A stretch of 64,000 nt of DNA from Massilia sp. H6 (GTDB taxonomy: Bacteria > Pseudomonadota > Gammaproteobacteria > Burkholderiales > Burkholderiaceae_D), in NCBI RefSeq assembly GCF_024802625.1, contig NZ_CP103371.1:2852001-2916000 (forward strand), read 5' to 3'. The notes under the pieces are model-generated. The model searched no databases, was not told the origin of the DNA, and saw only the letters and a program-made list of their open reading frames with translations. The position numbers were made by a program, and so were the translations under genes. Shown piece by piece: positions 18,199-28,200 of this stretch; the stretch's first letter is position 1; the number at the start of each line of letters is the position of its first letter.

Positions 18199-19664
18199 CA
18201 GCCGCGCGGCTTCACGACGACATATTGCGAGACGTTCTCGCGGCGCACCAGCAAGGCAACCGGCTTCTTCGGGTCGAGCTTGGCGACCAGCGCATTGAAC
18301 TGCGCCGCACTAGTCACCGGGACAGTGCCGACCTGGGAGATCAGGTCGCCCGGGCGAATGCCGGCCGCGGCGGCTGCGCCGTCGGCATGCTCGACCACGA
18401 TGCCGCCAACCGCGCCGGGTTCGGCGCGCTGAGCGGGAGCGATGTCGGCCACTACCAGGCCAAGCGCGTTGGCAGGCGCCGCCGGGGTCGGCTTTTTCGG
18501 CGACGGCCGGACGGCGGCGCTTTTCTCCTCTTGCAGCTCGACGATGGTCACCGGCAGTTCGATCTGGGCGCCGCGGCGCCACACCGTGACCTCGGCCCGG
18601 CTGCCGACCTTGCTGGCACCGACCAGGCGCGGGAGGTCGCGCGTGGTCTCGATTGGCTGGCCATTGAACTTGAGGATGATGTCGCCGACCTTGATGCCGC
18701 CCTTCTCCGCCGGGCCGCCAGCTTCGACCATCGAGACTTCGGCCCCGCGCGCCTTGCCCAGCCCGAGCGATTCGGCCACGTCGCGCGTGACCTCGCTGAT
18801 CTGCACGCCCAGGCGGCCACGGGTGACGCGGCCGGTGGTCTTGAGCTGGTCGGCAACGCGCATGACTTCGTCGATCGGCACCGCGAACGAAATGCCGTTA
18901 TAGGCGCCCGACAAGGTGGCGATCTGCGAATTGATACCGATGACTTCGCCACGCATGTTGATCAGCGGGCCGCCAGAATTGCCGGGATTGACCGCGACAT
19001 CGCTCTGGATCAGCGGCAGGTATTCGCCGGTGTCGCGCGACTTGGCCGAGATAATGCCAGCGGTGACAGTATTGTCGAGATTGAACGGCGAGCCGATCGC
19101 CACGACCCATTCCCCGACCCGAATCTTGCTGGAATCGCCAGTGCGCAGGTAAGGCAGGTTGGCGGCGGAGAGCTTGAGCAGCGCGACATCGGAGCGGCGG
19201 TCGGCGCCGAGCACCTTGGCCTTGAATTCGCGGCGGTCGGTCAGCGTGACCGTGACCTCGTCGGCGCCCTCGACCACGTGCGCATTGGTCAGCACGAAAC
19301 CGTCGCCAGAAATGATGAATCCAGAACCAACGCCGCGCGTGATCTGCTGCTCGGCGCCCGGCGCGCCCTGCCCCGGGGTGCCGCGGCGTCCGCGCGGAAG
19401 CGGCATCTGGCCGCCGAAGAAGCGGCGCAGGAATTCCTGCATTTCTTCTTCGGCCGGCGCGCCACCGTTGCGCTGGATGCGCTCGGTGGTGCGGATATTC
19501 ACGACGGCAGGCCCGACCTTGTCGATCAGGTCGGAAAAATCCGGCAGGCCGGTGACAACGGGCGCCTGCACCGGCGCGGCCGCCATGGCTGCGGGAACGA
19601 AGAAAGCAGTAGCGCCGGACATCAACAGGCCCGACAGGATCAAGCTGGCAGTTTTACTGGTCAT
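18198..19664 (-). CDS. mucD: Periplasmic serine protease/chaperone of the HtrA (DegP/MucD) family
   Basis: MucD degrades or holds misfolded envelope proteins. The 488-residue form starts MTSKTASLILSGLLMSGATA, a Sec signal ending near AMAAAP. The catalytic triad is visible: His in LTNAHVVEG, Asp in RRSDVALLKL and Ser in NPGNSGGPL. Two PDZ domains follow (about residues 280-370 and 395-480). Earlier in-frame starts exist but would bury the signal peptide. It lies in the sigma-E locus directly after rseA, where rseB would be expected in many betaproteobacteria. Confidence 0.93.
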   Translation of the reverse strand: MTSKTASLILSGLLMSGATAFFVPAAMAAAPVQAPVVTGLPDFSDLIDKVGPAVVNIRTTERIQRNGGAPAEEEMQEFLRRFFGGQMPLPRGRRGTPGQGAPGAEQQITRGVGSGFIISGDGFVLTNAHVVEGADEVTVTLTDRREFKAKVLGADRRSDVALLKLSAANLPYLRTGDSSKIRVGEWVVAIGSPFNLDNTVTAGIISAKSRDTGEYLPLIQSDVAVNPGNSGGPLINMRGEVIGINSQIATLSGAYNGISFAVPIDEVMRVADQLKTTGRVTRGRLGVQISEVTRDVAESLGLGKARGAEVSMVEAGGPAEKGGIKVGDIILKFNGQPIETTRDLPRLVGASKVGSRAEVTVWRRGAQIELPVTIVELQEEKSAAVRPSPKKPTPAAPANALGLVVADIAPAQRAEPGAVGGIVVEHADGAAAAAGIRPGDLISQVGTVPVTSAAQFNALVAKLDPKKPVALLVRRENVSQYVVVKPRG

Positions 19665-19776
19665 GGGTCGGATTCGAAAAGCTGGGATTGACTTTATGGT
19701 AAGCCAAAACAGCCGCTTTGTCGCGTGGCGCGCGGAGCGCGTGGCCATGCTGACGCCGCCGGCAGGGCCGCCCGCC

Positions 19777-20208
19777 CTACATGCGCTTGGCGGCCGGCTT
19801 GGTCTGGGGTGGGGCGTCGTGCTCAAGCGCCGGTTCGATCTCGGCCGTCGCTCCGGTGCGCGGCCTGCCGCCCGCGATCACGGCCGGCGCGATCGATGCC
19901 AGCGCGCCGGCAGGCAGCTCGGGCTTGCGGGCTTCGCGCCGCAGCGGGAGCGGTTCGGCGTCGAGCCGATTGGCCAGGCGCGCGGCAAAGCCGGACGACA
20001 GCGCCGATGTGCCGGGCTCGGCGCGCAGCGCATCGCCGATCCGGTGGTAGAGGCACCAGGCCTCGACGCCGTCGCGCTCGCGCAAACCGGCCAGCGCCAG
20101 TTCGGTGTCGGCATCGGGCAGTTCACCGTCCATGAAGGACGATATGGTCTCGCGCATTTTTTTGTTGGTGTCCATCTGGTGGCCCGCCGCAATCGGTGTG
20201 TTCAACAT
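19777..20208 (-). CDS. rseA: Shortened RseA-like anti-sigma factor
   Basis: The amino half, from MDTNKKMRETISSFMDGELP to about residue 85, matches the RseA domain that binds and inhibits sigma-E (FMDGEL...D, then W.LYHRIGDALR). The protein is only 143 residues. After the domain comes an Ala/Pro-rich stretch with no membrane-spanning segment and no periplasmic domain. Classical RseA is anchored in the inner membrane and cut by DegS and RseP; that route cannot work on this form as read. The ATG at 20175 is an alternative start. It lies 26 bases after rpoE. Confidence 0.85.
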   Translation of the reverse strand: MLNTPIAAGHQMDTNKKMRETISSFMDGELPDADTELALAGLRERDGVEAWCLYHRIGDALRAEPGTSALSSGFAARLANRLDAEPLPLRREARKPELPAGALASIAPAVIAGGRPRTGATAEIEPALEHDAPPQTKPAAKRM

Positions 20209-20234
20209 GTGCTGCCCGTGTACGATCCCGCGAC

Positions 20235-20837
20235 CTAGCGACGTTTGTCAACCGGGAAATCGAGCAAAGGGCGCAATTTCTCGGCAATGACTTCGCGCGC
20301 ACGGAAAATCCGACTGCGCACGGTTCCTATTGGACACGCCATTACTTCAGAGATTTCTTCGTAACTGAGTCCTTCTATTTCTCGCAGGACGATCGCCGTC
20401 CGCAGTTCAAGCGGCAATGCTTCCATTGCCGCATTGACAGTATGTGCTATTTGCTTGCTTGCCAGCATAGACTCTGGCGTATTAATGTCGCGCAAGCTAT
20501 CCGCGTCATCGAAGCTCTCGGCTTTTTCTGCGTCCGCCTCGGTAGAGGTAGGCGCCCTTCGACCTTGGGTGACGAGGAAATTTTTTGCCGTGTTGATTCC
20601 AATGCGATACAGCCACGTATAGAAAGCCGAATCTCCCCGGAAATGACGCAGCGCGCGATAAGCCTTGATAAAGGTTTCTTGCACCACATCCTCGGCTTCG
20701 GCCGGATCGTGAACAAGCCGCAATACCAGGCGCATCAGGCGGCGCTGGTATTTGGCCACGAGCAGGTCGAATGCCCCCCGGTCGCCAGCCTGGACGCGCT
20801 CCACCAACAACTGATCACCTTCGCGTTCTGTCGTCAC
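20235..20837 (-). CDS. rpoE: RNA polymerase sigma-E factor
   Basis: This ECF sigma factor for envelope stress is 200 residues. Region 2 includes DLLVAKYQRRLMRL, AEDVVQETFIKAYRAL and FYTWLYRIGINTAKN; region 4 has LPLELRTAIVLREIEGLSYEEI and CPIGTVRSRIFRAR. The start is a GTG (TTEREGDQLLV follows), as the family pattern M-T-x-R-x-x-D requires; longer in-frame starts reach into noncoding sequence. A sigma-E-type promoter lies just upstream, so it is likely autoregulated. Confidence 0.94.
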   Translation of the reverse strand: MTTEREGDQLLVERVQAGDRGAFDLLVAKYQRRLMRLVLRLVHDPAEAEDVVQETFIKAYRALRHFRGDSAFYTWLYRIGINTAKNFLVTQGRRAPTSTEADAEKAESFDDADSLRDINTPESMLASKQIAHTVNAAMEALPLELRTAIVLREIEGLSYEEISEVMACPIGTVRSRIFRAREVIAEKLRPLLDFPVDKRR

Positions 20838-20873
20838 GGACCAAGCCCCATCGGCTGCAACGGCCCTCTTCCA

Positions 20874-20901
20874 TAAGAGTTGGCTCGCTGCAATAAGTTC
20901 A
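20874..20901 (-). promoter_or_regulatory. Sigma-E-type promoter of rpoE
   Basis: On the minus strand TGAACTT, 16 bases, then TCTTA match the sigma-E pattern (GGAACTT, N15-17, TCTAA/TCTGA). The first three bases, TGA, are also the stop codon of the upstream YgfX-like gene. The predicted leader to the GTG start is about 30 bases. Confidence 0.75.
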
Positions 20902-21393
20902 AAGTATTTTATGCTCCAGGCAGGGCCCCGCCAGCGGCCCTGCCGTGCCGCCGAGCGCCACCGCCAGCGCGCGAAATGCATCTGGCGCCACGCTATCCGG
21001 AAGCACCACGACACAGCGGCAGGCCAGGCCCGCGGTACCGGTCGCAGCGCCCAGCCGCAGCAGCAACAGCTGCGGCCACAGCGTAGAACCGGGCAAGAGC
21101 CGTACTGGCATGCCGACCTGCGTTTCCATCCCCACATCCTGTTGTACCGCCAGCCGTAGCTGGCCGAGTCCAGAAATATCAATCCGGTCCATCACTGCGC
21201 CGCGCCACGCCGCGTGCACCAGGCACAGCCCGGCGCACAGCAGGGCGACTGCCATCAGGCTTCCCGCCGCGTAGCGCGCGGGCAGCAGCAGACCCACCGT
21301 CAGCGCGGCGGCGAGCAGGCTTGCGCCGAAGCCGGCCAGCACCAGGCGCAGGCAGCGCGACGGCGCAATGACGACGGTCATCGCGATCGACAT
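20899..21393 (-). CDS. YgfX-like membrane protein
   Basis: This 164-residue protein has two amino-terminal hydrophobic segments (residues about 18-38 and 42-60). A domain follows with LPGSTLWPQLLLLRLG and VVLPDSVAPDAFRALAVAL, the pattern of the YgfX/CptA family ('SS.....LLLLRL...', 'LLPDSL..DAFR.LR'). In E. coli YgfX is the partner of SdhE; no sdhE-like gene is adjacent here. It is placed between fabF and rpoE. The family call is from pattern, not search. Confidence 0.65.
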   Translation of the reverse strand: MSIAMTVVIAPSRCLRLVLAGFGASLLAAALTVGLLLPARYAAGSLMAVALLCAGLCLVHAAWRGAVMDRIDISGLGQLRLAVQQDVGMETQVGMPVRLLPGSTLWPQLLLLRLGAATGTAGLACRCVVVLPDSVAPDAFRALAVALGGTAGPLAGPCLEHKIL

Positions 21394-21510
21394 GCAGACA
21401 GAAGAACGAGTAAAAAACAGGAAAGTAAGGACGCTGCCGGCCGGAGCCGCGAGCGACGAATCGCCAGATTCGTAAAGGATGCGCAGGACCGAATGGTCGA
21501 GGCTGTCAGA

Positions 21511-21540
21511 CGCCCCATCCCGGTTAGACCGGGATGGGCG
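21511..21540 (-). terminator. Strong hairpin downstream of fabF
   Basis: CGCCCATCCCGG and CCGGGATGGGGCG pair on the minus strand with a 5-base loop and one bulge, 27 bases after the fabF stop. A T tract is lacking, so it may be a terminator of the fatty-acid operon or a stabiliser of the 3' end. Confidence 0.5.
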
Positions 21541-21566
21541 GCACTAGTTCAAACAAACACCAGGGC

Positions 21567-22814
21567 TCAGATTTTGGCGAACACCAGGGTACCGTTGGTA
21601 CCGCCGAAGCCGAACGAGTTCTTGACCGCGTAATTGATCTTCATGTCGCGCGCCGTGTTGGCGCAGAAGTCGAGGTCGCACTCCGGATCCTGGTTGAACA
21701 GGTTGATCGTCGGTGGCGAGACCTGGTTCTTGATCGCCAGCACGGTAAACACCGATTCCAGTCCGCCGGCGCCGCCCAGCAGGTGGCCGGTCATCGACTT
21801 GGTCGAATTCACGACCAGGCTATTGGCATGGTCGCCGAATACGCGCTTGATGCCGCGCACTTCCGCCACGTCGCCCAGCGGCGTCGAGGTGCCGTGCGCA
21901 TTGACGTAATGGATTTCGCTCGGGTTCAGACCGGCGTTATGCAGGGCCGAAACCATGCACCGGGCCGCGCCACTGCCATCCTCGACCGGCGAGGTGATGT
22001 GGTTGGCGTCCGCGCTCATGCCAAAGCCGATGACTTCGGCGTAAATCTTGGCGCCACGGGCGACCGCGTGTTCGTACTCTTCGAGCACCATCACGCCGGC
22101 GCCTTCGCCCAGCACGAAGCCGTCGCGGTCCTTGTCCCAAGGACGCGAGGCGGTGGCCGGGTCGTCGTTGCGGGTCGACAGCGCACGTGCCGAGGCGAAG
22201 CCGCCCAGGCCCAGCGGCGACACGGTCGATTCGGCGCCGCCGGCGATCATCACGTCGGCATCGCCGTACTCGATCAGGCGCGCCGAAGCGCCGATGCAAT
22301 GCAGGCCGGTGGTGCAGGCAGTGACGATGGCCAGGTTCGGACCGCGCAGGCCGAACTTGATCGAGAGATCGCCCGAGATCATGTTGATGATCGAGGCTGG
22401 CACGAAGAACGGCGAAATGCGGCGTGGGCCCTTGGCCGTGTATTCTTCCTTGGTGGCTTCGATCATCGGCAGGCCGCCGATTCCCGAACCGATGTTCACC
22501 CCGATACGGTCGCGGTTTTCGTCGGTTACTTCCAGGCCCGAATCCTGCAGGGCCTGGATGCCCGCTGCCATGCCGTAATGGATAAAACTATCCATATGGC
22601 GGCCTTCCTTGCCTGGCAAATAGTCCTCGACGACGAAGTTTTTAACTTCGCCGGCGAATCGGGTCGTGAATTGCGATGCATCAAACTTGGTGATGTTGGC
22701 AATGCCCGACTTGCCAGCCAGCGCCGCATCCCATGCCTCGGCAATCGTATTGCCGATTGGTGAAATGCAGCCCAGGCCGGTAACGACGACACGGCGGTTG
22801 CGTGAACGGCTCAA
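21567..22814 (-). CDS. fabF: 3-oxoacyl-[acyl-carrier-protein] synthase II
   Basis: FabF (KAS II) extends acyl-ACP with malonyl-ACP. The 415-residue protein starts with [16 protein letters not shown]. The Cys-His-His triad lies in [23 protein letters not shown] and [11 protein letters not shown], and GGTNGTLVF closes it. The start codon is TTG, supported by GGGAGAA 5 bases upstream and by the family start. It follows acpP by 39 bases. Confidence 0.97.
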   Translation of the reverse strand: MSRSRNRRVVVTGLGCISPIGNTIAEAWDAALAGKSGIANITKFDASQFTTRFAGEVKNFVVEDYLPGKEGRHMDSFIHYGMAAGIQALQDSGLEVTDENRDRIGVNIGSGIGGLPMIEATKEEYTAKGPRRISPFFVPASIINMISGDLSIKFGLRGPNLAIVTACTTGLHCIGASARLIEYGDADVMIAGGAESTVSPLGLGGFASARALSTRNDDPATASRPWDKDRDGFVLGEGAGVMVLEEYEHAVARGAKIYAEVIGFGMSADANHITSPVEDGSGAARCMVSALHNAGLNPSEIHYVNAHGTSTPLGDVAEVRGIKRVFGDHANSLVVNSTKSMTGHLLGGAGGLESVFTVLAIKNQVSPPTINLFNQDPECDLDFCANTARDMKINYAVKNSFGFGGTNGTLVFAKI

Positions 22815-22853
22815 GCGATTCTCCCAGAAACTTTTAAAGCGCGATCTACTACT

Positions 22854-23093
22854 TTAGGCCTTGACGTGCGCGGTAGCGTAGTCGATGGCTTGCTTGACGG
22901 TGGTGATTTTCTCAGCCTGCTCGTCAGGGATTTCCATTTCGAACTCGTCTTCCAGTGCCATCACCAGTTCCACGGTGTCCAGCGAGTCAGCGCCGAGGTC
23001 GTCAACGAACGAGGATTCGATTTTGATGTCTGCTTCTGCAACACCCAGCTGCTCAGCGACGATTTTTTTAACGCGTTGTTCGATATCCGACAT
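22854..23093 (-). CDS. acpP: Acyl carrier protein
   Basis: This 79-residue acidic protein has the phosphopantetheine attachment serine in [19 protein letters not shown]. It carries acyl chains for all fatty-acid synthesis steps encoded around it and is the substrate of AcpS. It is 166 bases from fabG, a gap long enough for its own promoter, which would fit its high demand. Confidence 0.98.
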   Translation of the reverse strand: MSDIEQRVKKIVAEQLGVAEADIKIESSFVDDLGADSLDTVELVMALEDEFEMEIPDEQAEKITTVKQAIDYATAHVKA

Positions 23094-23259
23094 GTTATGG
23101 CTCCATTAGGTATGTGTTGCGGAAAGTGCGCGCATTTTATCAGGTTTGCGCGGCGAAAGACTACTTTCGGCAGTTCAAGCTATCTCCACCGAATTTACTG
23201 CTAAAAGAGGTGAATATGCGGCTCCATCATCAAACCCAATGAACCCGCATCATTGCATA

Positions 23260-23997
23260 TTAATTCATATACATGCCGCCATTTACATGCAGCTCGGTGC
23301 CGGTGATATACGCAGCCTGCGGACCGGACAGAAATGCCACCGCATGCGCGATGTCTTCCGGCTGGCCCAGGCGGCCCAGCGGAATCTGACCGAGCAGCGC
23401 TTCGTGCTGGCCTTCGCCCAGCGCCTTGGTCATGTCGGTGTCGATGAAGCCTGGCGCCACGCAGTTGACGGTAATGCCGCGGCTGCCGATCTCGCGTGCC
23501 AGCGCACGGGTCATGCCGGCCACACCGGCCTTGGCGGCAGCGTAGTTCATCTGGCCCGGATTGCCCGAAGCGCCCACCACCGAGGTGATGTTGACGATGC
23601 GGCCATGCCGGGCCTTCATCATCGCGCGCAGCACCAGGCGCGACAGGCGGCCGACGGCGGTCAGGTTGGTCGCGATGACGTTTTCCCACTCTTCGTCTTT
23701 CATGCGCATGGCCAGATTGTCCTGGGTGATGCCGGCATTATTGACCAGGATCGACAGGCTGCCGAAGCTCTTTTGCACCTCGTCGACGACACTGGCGCAA
23801 TTGGCGGCATCGGTAACATTGAGTACCAGGCCCTTGCCGCCGAATTGCGCGAGGTAGGCGCCGATGGCCTGGGCGCCGGCTTCGCTGGTGGCGGTGCCGA
23901 CCACGGTCGCACCCTGGCGGGCCAGTTCCAGCGCGATGGCTTTACCGATACCGCGCGAGGCGCCGGTGACGAGAGCAACTTGGTTCTGCAGGTTCAT
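23260..23997 (-). CDS. fabG: 3-oxoacyl-[acyl-carrier-protein] reductase
   Basis: FabG reduces 3-oxoacyl-ACP with NADPH. This is a 245-residue short-chain dehydrogenase with the Rossmann motif TGASRGIG, NNAG, an active-site Ser in ITSVVG, and YAAAKAG (Tyr-Lys pair). It carries typical FabG segments such as GFIDTDMT. It begins 26 bases after fabD. Confidence 0.97.
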   Translation of the reverse strand: MNLQNQVALVTGASRGIGKAIALELARQGATVVGTATSEAGAQAIGAYLAQFGGKGLVLNVTDAANCASVVDEVQKSFGSLSILVNNAGITQDNLAMRMKDEEWENVIATNLTAVGRLSRLVLRAMMKARHGRIVNITSVVGASGNPGQMNYAAAKAGVAGMTRALAREIGSRGITVNCVAPGFIDTDMTKALGEGQHEALLGQIPLGRLGQPEDIAHAVAFLSGPQAAYITGTELHVNGGMYMN

Positions 23998-24023
23998 GCT
24001 TTTCCTCTTGTATTGAATGGATC

Positions 24024-24971
24024 TCAGGCTGCCGGCGCTTGCTGCAGCGACGCCAGCACGCGCTCGAGCGCGGCCTGGTCGAGCAGCGCGTCACCCACCA
24101 GTGCCGGATCGATGCGCTTGGCCATGCCGACCAGGGTCTTGCTCGGGGCGCATTCGATGACCTGGGACATGCCGCTGGCCGCCATCTTCTGCATGGTCTC
24201 GACCCAGCGCACCGGCCCGGCGGCCTGGCGCACCAGCGCATCCTTGATGGCAGCCGGGTCGTGCAGGATAGCCACATCGACATTGTTGATCAAGTCAATC
24301 TGGGGAGCCGAGAAGGCGATGTTCTCGAGATAGTCGCGCAGGCGGCTCGATGCGGGCTTCAGGAGCGACGAGTGGAACGGCGCCGAGACCGACAGCTTCA
24401 TGGCGCGCTTGGCACCCTTGGCCTTGGCGATCTCGCAGGCGCGGTCGATGGCGCCCGCATGGCCGGCAATGACGATCTGGGTCGGTTCGTTGAAGTTGAC
24501 GGCCTCGACCACTTCGCCCTGGGCCGCCTCGAGACAGACCGCGCGCACCTCGTCGGCCTGCAAGCCCAGCACGACGGCCATGCCGCCCTGCCCGACCGGC
24601 ACTGCGTCTTGCATCGCCTGGGCGCGGAAACGCACCAGCGGCACCGCATCCTCGAACCTGATCACACCCGCGGCAACCAGCGCCGAATATTCGCCCAGGC
24701 TGTGGCCGGCCACCATCGATGGCGCCGGGCCACCGGCGGCGATCCAGGCGCGGTACACAGCCACGGCCGCGGTCAGCATGACCGGCTGGGTATTGGTGGT
24801 CAGGTCGAGGTCTTCTTTCGGACCTTCGGCGATCAGGCGCTTCATGTCCAGGCCCAGTGCGTCAGAGGCCTGGGCAATGGTCTCGTCGACCACCGGGTTG
24901 CCGGCGAAGCCGTTCAACATGCCGACGGCCTGGGCGCCCTGCCCAGTAAACAGGAAAGCGAATTTGGTCAT
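24024..24971 (-). CDS. fabD: Malonyl-CoA:acyl carrier protein transacylase
   Basis: FabD loads malonyl groups onto ACP. The 315-residue protein starts MTKFAFLFTGQGAQAVGM and has the nucleophile serine in AGHSLGEYSALVAAG and the catalytic histidine in SAPFHSSLL. The ATG at 24971 has GGAG at good spacing; the upstream in-frame extension belongs to the fabH end region and is rejected. Confidence 0.97.
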   Translation of the reverse strand: MTKFAFLFTGQGAQAVGMLNGFAGNPVVDETIAQASDALGLDMKRLIAEGPKEDLDLTTNTQPVMLTAAVAVYRAWIAAGGPAPSMVAGHSLGEYSALVAAGVIRFEDAVPLVRFRAQAMQDAVPVGQGGMAVVLGLQADEVRAVCLEAAQGEVVEAVNFNEPTQIVIAGHAGAIDRACEIAKAKGAKRAMKLSVSAPFHSSLLKPASSRLRDYLENIAFSAPQIDLINNVDVAILHDPAAIKDALVRQAAGPVRWVETMQKMAASGMSQVIECAPSKTLVGMAKRIDPALVGDALLDQAALERVLASLQQAPAA

Positions 24972-25011
24972 TTTATTATTCTCCAGAGGTGCGCCACTGA
25001 CGCGGGAAAAA

Positions 25012-25998
25012 TTACATGCGCACCAGCACCGCGCCCCAGGTAAAGCCGCCGCCGACACCTTCCATCAAGACATTCTGGCCCGGCTTGACCCGGCCATCGC
25101 GCACTGCGGCGTCGAGCGCCAGCGGAATCGAGGCGGCAGAGGTGTTGCCGTGCTGGTCGACCGTGACGACCATCTTCTCCATCGGCAGTCCGAGCTTCTT
25201 GGCGGTGCCCTTCATGATGCGCAGGTTGGCCTGGTGGGGAATCAGCCAGTCGATGTCCGAGGCCTGCATCTGCGCATGCGCCAGCGCTTCTTTCGCCACT
25301 TCTTCGAGCACGCTCACGGCCAGCTTGAACACCGCCGGGCCGTCCATGTACAAGAAACCGCTGCCGGCAACGGCGCCACCGGCCAGGTTGCCCGGGATCG
25401 ACAGGATGTCGGCGTGGCTGCCGTCGGCGTGCAGCTTGGTGGCCAGGATGCCGGGCTCGCTCGAGGCTTCCAGCACGACCGCGCCGGCGCCGTCGCCGAA
25501 CAGCACGCAGGTGGTGCGGTCGGTGAAGTCGAGGATGCGCGAGAACACCTCGGCGCCGATCACCAGCACGCGCTGGTACATGCCGGAGCGGATAAAGGCG
25601 TCGGCGGTCGCGACCGCGTAGACGAAGCCGCTGCACACGGCCTGGACGTCGAAGGCGGCGCTGTTGTTACTCATGCCCAACTTTTGCTGGACGACGCAGG
25701 CGGTGCTGGGAAAGCTGCCGTGGAAATCAGGGGTGGAGCTGGCGACGATCACCAGTTCGATGTCGCCCGCCGACCGGCCGGCCATGGCCAGCGCCTGGCG
25801 GGCGGCGTGGGTGGCCAGGTCGGACGACTGCTCGTCTGGCGCCGCGTAGTGGCGTACCGAGATGCCGCTGCGCGAGACGATCCACTCGTCGGACGTTTCC
25901 ACGCCGCGTGCGGCCAGCTGTTGCGCGAGCTGGTCGTTGCTGACGCGGTTGGCCGGCAAATAGCTGCCGGTACCGGTAATCTTGCTATACACAGTCAT
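25012..25998 (-). CDS. fabH: 3-oxoacyl-[acyl-carrier-protein] synthase III
   Basis: FabH (KAS III) starts fatty-acid synthesis by condensing acetyl-CoA with malonyl-ACP. In the 328-residue protein the Cys-His-Asn triad is visible as [19 protein letters not shown] and [12 protein letters not shown]. It is flanked by plsX (25 bases away) and fabD. Confidence 0.97.
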   Translation of the reverse strand: MTVYSKITGTGSYLPANRVSNDQLAQQLAARGVETSDEWIVSRSGISVRHYAAPDEQSSDLATHAARQALAMAGRSAGDIELVIVASSTPDFHGSFPSTACVVQQKLGMSNNSAAFDVQAVCSGFVYAVATADAFIRSGMYQRVLVIGAEVFSRILDFTDRTTCVLFGDGAGAVVLEASSEPGILATKLHADGSHADILSIPGNLAGGAVAGSGFLYMDGPAVFKLAVSVLEEVAKEALAHAQMQASDIDWLIPHQANLRIMKGTAKKLGLPMEKMVVTVDQHGNTSAASIPLALDAAVRDGRVKPGQNVLMEGVGGGFTWGAVLVRM

Positions 25999-26023
25999 TG
26001 CTCCACCATCCTGCTTGGGTTGG

Positions 26024-27049
26024 TTATGCCTGGCGCTCTTCGCCGGGCGAGGTCGGCATCAGTTCGGCGATCAGCGCCGACAGCTGCTCTAATACATCGT
26101 ATTTTGCCGCATCGTAGGCGCGCTGGAGCGCCCACTCGAACGCATAGGCGTTGGCGCCGCCGTGGCTTTTAAAGACCAGGCCTTTCAGGCCGAGCAGGCC
26201 GGCACCGTTATAGCGCTCCGGGTTGAGCTTCTTGAGCGACTTGCGAGCCAGCAAGGCGCCGGCCATCGAGAAGACACTTTCCTTGAAGACCGACTTGACG
26301 AAGCGCGACAGGCCCTCGACCGCCTTGAGCGTGACGTTGCCAACGAAACCGTCGCACACGACCACGTCGACCGTGCCCTTGAAGATGTCATTGCCTTCGA
26401 CGTTGCCGTGGAAATTGAGCTTGCCGCGCGCATGGTCGGCACGCAGCAGTTCGCCGGTGGCTTTGACCACGTCGTTGCCCTTGATCTCTTCGGTACCGAC
26501 ATTGAGCAGGCCGATGGTGGGGCGCGGGATGTGCTCCATCGCCGAGCACAGCACCGAGCCCATGATGGCGAACTGGTGCAGGTGATGCGGCTCGCAGTCG
26601 ACATTGGCGCCCAGGTCGAGCATGTAGGTCGGCCCGTTCTTCTGGTTCGGCATGATCGAGCAGATGGCGGGGCGGTCGACCCCGGTCATGGTCTTGAGTA
26701 CGTAGCGCGAGATGGCCATCAGGGCGCCGGTATTGCCCGCCGAGACAGCGGCATTGGCGCTGCCATCCTTGACCAGCTCGACCGCGACGCGCATCGAGGA
26801 ATCTTTTTTCTTGCGCAGCGCAATCTCGATCGGGTCGTCCATCTCGACGATTTCGCTGGCATGCTTGAGTGTGATGCGGGGATGCGATTCGGCGCGCTGT
26901 TTTTTTAATTCTGCGCGCAGGGGCTCGTCGCGGCCCACCAGGATCAGGTGGACGTCATCGTGTTTTTTGAGAAAAGCGAGGGCTGCCGGGATCGTCACCG
27001 AGGGGCCGTGATCGCCACCCATGCAGTCAATGGATATTGTGATGGTCAT
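26024..27049 (-). CDS. plsX: Phosphate acyltransferase PlsX
   Basis: PlsX converts acyl-ACP to acyl-phosphate for PlsY, linking fatty-acid and phospholipid synthesis. The 341-residue protein starts with [20 protein letters not shown] and has [10 protein letters not shown] and [13 protein letters not shown]. The plsX-fabH-fabD-fabG-acpP-fabF order is the standard proteobacterial cluster. Confidence 0.97.
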   Translation of the reverse strand: MTITISIDCMGGDHGPSVTIPAALAFLKKHDDVHLILVGRDEPLRAELKKQRAESHPRITLKHASEIVEMDDPIEIALRKKKDSSMRVAVELVKDGSANAAVSAGNTGALMAISRYVLKTMTGVDRPAICSIMPNQKNGPTYMLDLGANVDCEPHHLHQFAIMGSVLCSAMEHIPRPTIGLLNVGTEEIKGNDVVKATGELLRADHARGKLNFHGNVEGNDIFKGTVDVVVCDGFVGNVTLKAVEGLSRFVKSVFKESVFSMAGALLARKSLKKLNPERYNGAGLLGLKGLVFKSHGGANAYAFEWALQRAYDAAKYDVLEQLSALIAELMPTSPGEERQA

Positions 27050-27182
27050 TTGCTGGGAGTTGCCGGTTCACGCAGGGCGGGCGGCAGAGAGGATCGGGGC
27101 GAAGCTTGTGGCCAGCCGCTGTCCGCGCAATTCGAACCTGCCTACGGGCTGCTTGCAGCCGCAGTAAACCCGAATGCGAAAG

Positions 27183-27224
27183 AAAAAGCGGTGCCACGCA
27201 GAAAACATACGTTGCACCGCTTTC
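27183..27224 (-). terminator. Terminator after rpmF
   Basis: On the minus strand AAAGCGGTGC and GCACCGCTTT flank a 20-base insert and are followed by more T residues. It sits in the 200-bp gap between rpmF and plsX, so yceD-rpmF and the plsX-fab genes are probably separate transcripts, at least in part. Confidence 0.75.
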
Positions 27225-27249
27225 ATGGTACTGAAAAACAAGACGTCGA

Positions 27250-27432
27250 TTACTCGTCGTTCTTGGTCTTCAGGACTTTGCGACCACGGTAAAAGCCGTT
27301 CGGGCTGATGTGGTGACGCAGGTGGGTTTCGCCGGTGGTCGGCTCGACTGCCAGATTTGGTGCGGTCAGGAAATCGTGCGAACGGTGCATGCCGCGCTTC
27401 GACGGGGACTTCTTATTCTGCTGAACTGCCAT
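27250..27432 (-). CDS. rpmF: 50S ribosomal protein L32
   Basis: This 60-residue basic protein starts [20 protein letters not shown], the universal L32 amino end, with [16 protein letters not shown] later. The zinc-binding cysteines of some L32 proteins are absent. TTAGGAG precedes the ATG. yceD lies upstream, the usual yceD-rpmF-plsX order. Confidence 0.98.
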   Translation of the reverse strand: MAVQQNKKSPSKRGMHRSHDFLTAPNLAVEPTTGETHLRHHISPNGFYRGRKVLKTKNDE

Positions 27433-27663
27433 GATGACTCCTAATACATAAGTTCTAAAATTTTAACACAACCGATGCGCAAATACATGCAGATCGAGTA
27501 TCCCAGCGGCAATCTCTTGATCTTTCGACCCGCCCTTTGCCAACATGTTTGCTACTACTACAACTGCCAATGCCATACTCGATGACTGCACGCGTTTGAC
27601 ACGTCCTGCTTCGTGCTGCGGCTACACAGCACTACTGATTCCGTACGACTTCTCTGGTACTGC

Positions 27664-28173
27664 TTATTCTGGTGTGGGCGCGGCCGGCCCGGCTTTCAGG
27701 CCGGCGAACGGCGAGACCTTGTCGGTCTTCAGGGCGTCCAGGAGCTTCGTGTCCGGACATACCTCGTGTTTCGGTGCCTGCGGCAGGGCCAGCAGGGCTT
27801 CATCTTCGAGCAACTGGCGGATGTCGCAGGCATGGCTGCCGACAATCACGTCGATGCTGTCGTCATCGAGCACTTCCTCGATGCCATCGGCTTCTTCATC
27901 GTCCTTGCCGAGCACCAGCATGGTGGACGAGCCGAGCTCATATTCCATCGGCCCCAGGCAGCGTTGGCAGACCAGCTTGACCGGACCGGCGACCTCGAGG
28001 GTCAGCGACGGATAGCCATGCCGGGTCTGGCCACCTTGCATCGACCAGCGGATCGCGCCCGAATTGTCGGCGCAGTCTGCCGCCAGGCGGGGCATTTCGG
28101 CTACCAGGGTGGTGCCCTCGCGGTATCCGTCATTCCGGCAAAACTCGAAGGCGTCTATGACAAAAGCGCTCAT
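27664..28173 (-). CDS. yceD: YceD/DUF177-family 23S rRNA accumulation protein
   Basis: This 169-residue acidic protein has a central CQRCLGP segment and a later DPAAD-like acidic stretch typical of YceD (DUF177). The family is needed for normal 23S rRNA levels in E. coli and chloroplasts. Its position before rpmF is the conserved arrangement. 231 bases separate it from rpmF, which is longer than usual. Confidence 0.9.
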   Translation of the reverse strand: MSAFVIDAFEFCRNDGYREGTTLVAEMPRLAADCADNSGAIRWSMQGGQTRHGYPSLTLEVAGPVKLVCQRCLGPMEYELGSSTMLVLGKDDEEADGIEEVLDDDSIDVIVGSHACDIRQLLEDEALLALPQAPKHEVCPDTKLLDALKTDKVSPFAGLKAGPAAPTPE

Positions 28174-28200
28174 TTGGAAAACTTCCCCGGAAAACCTGCG

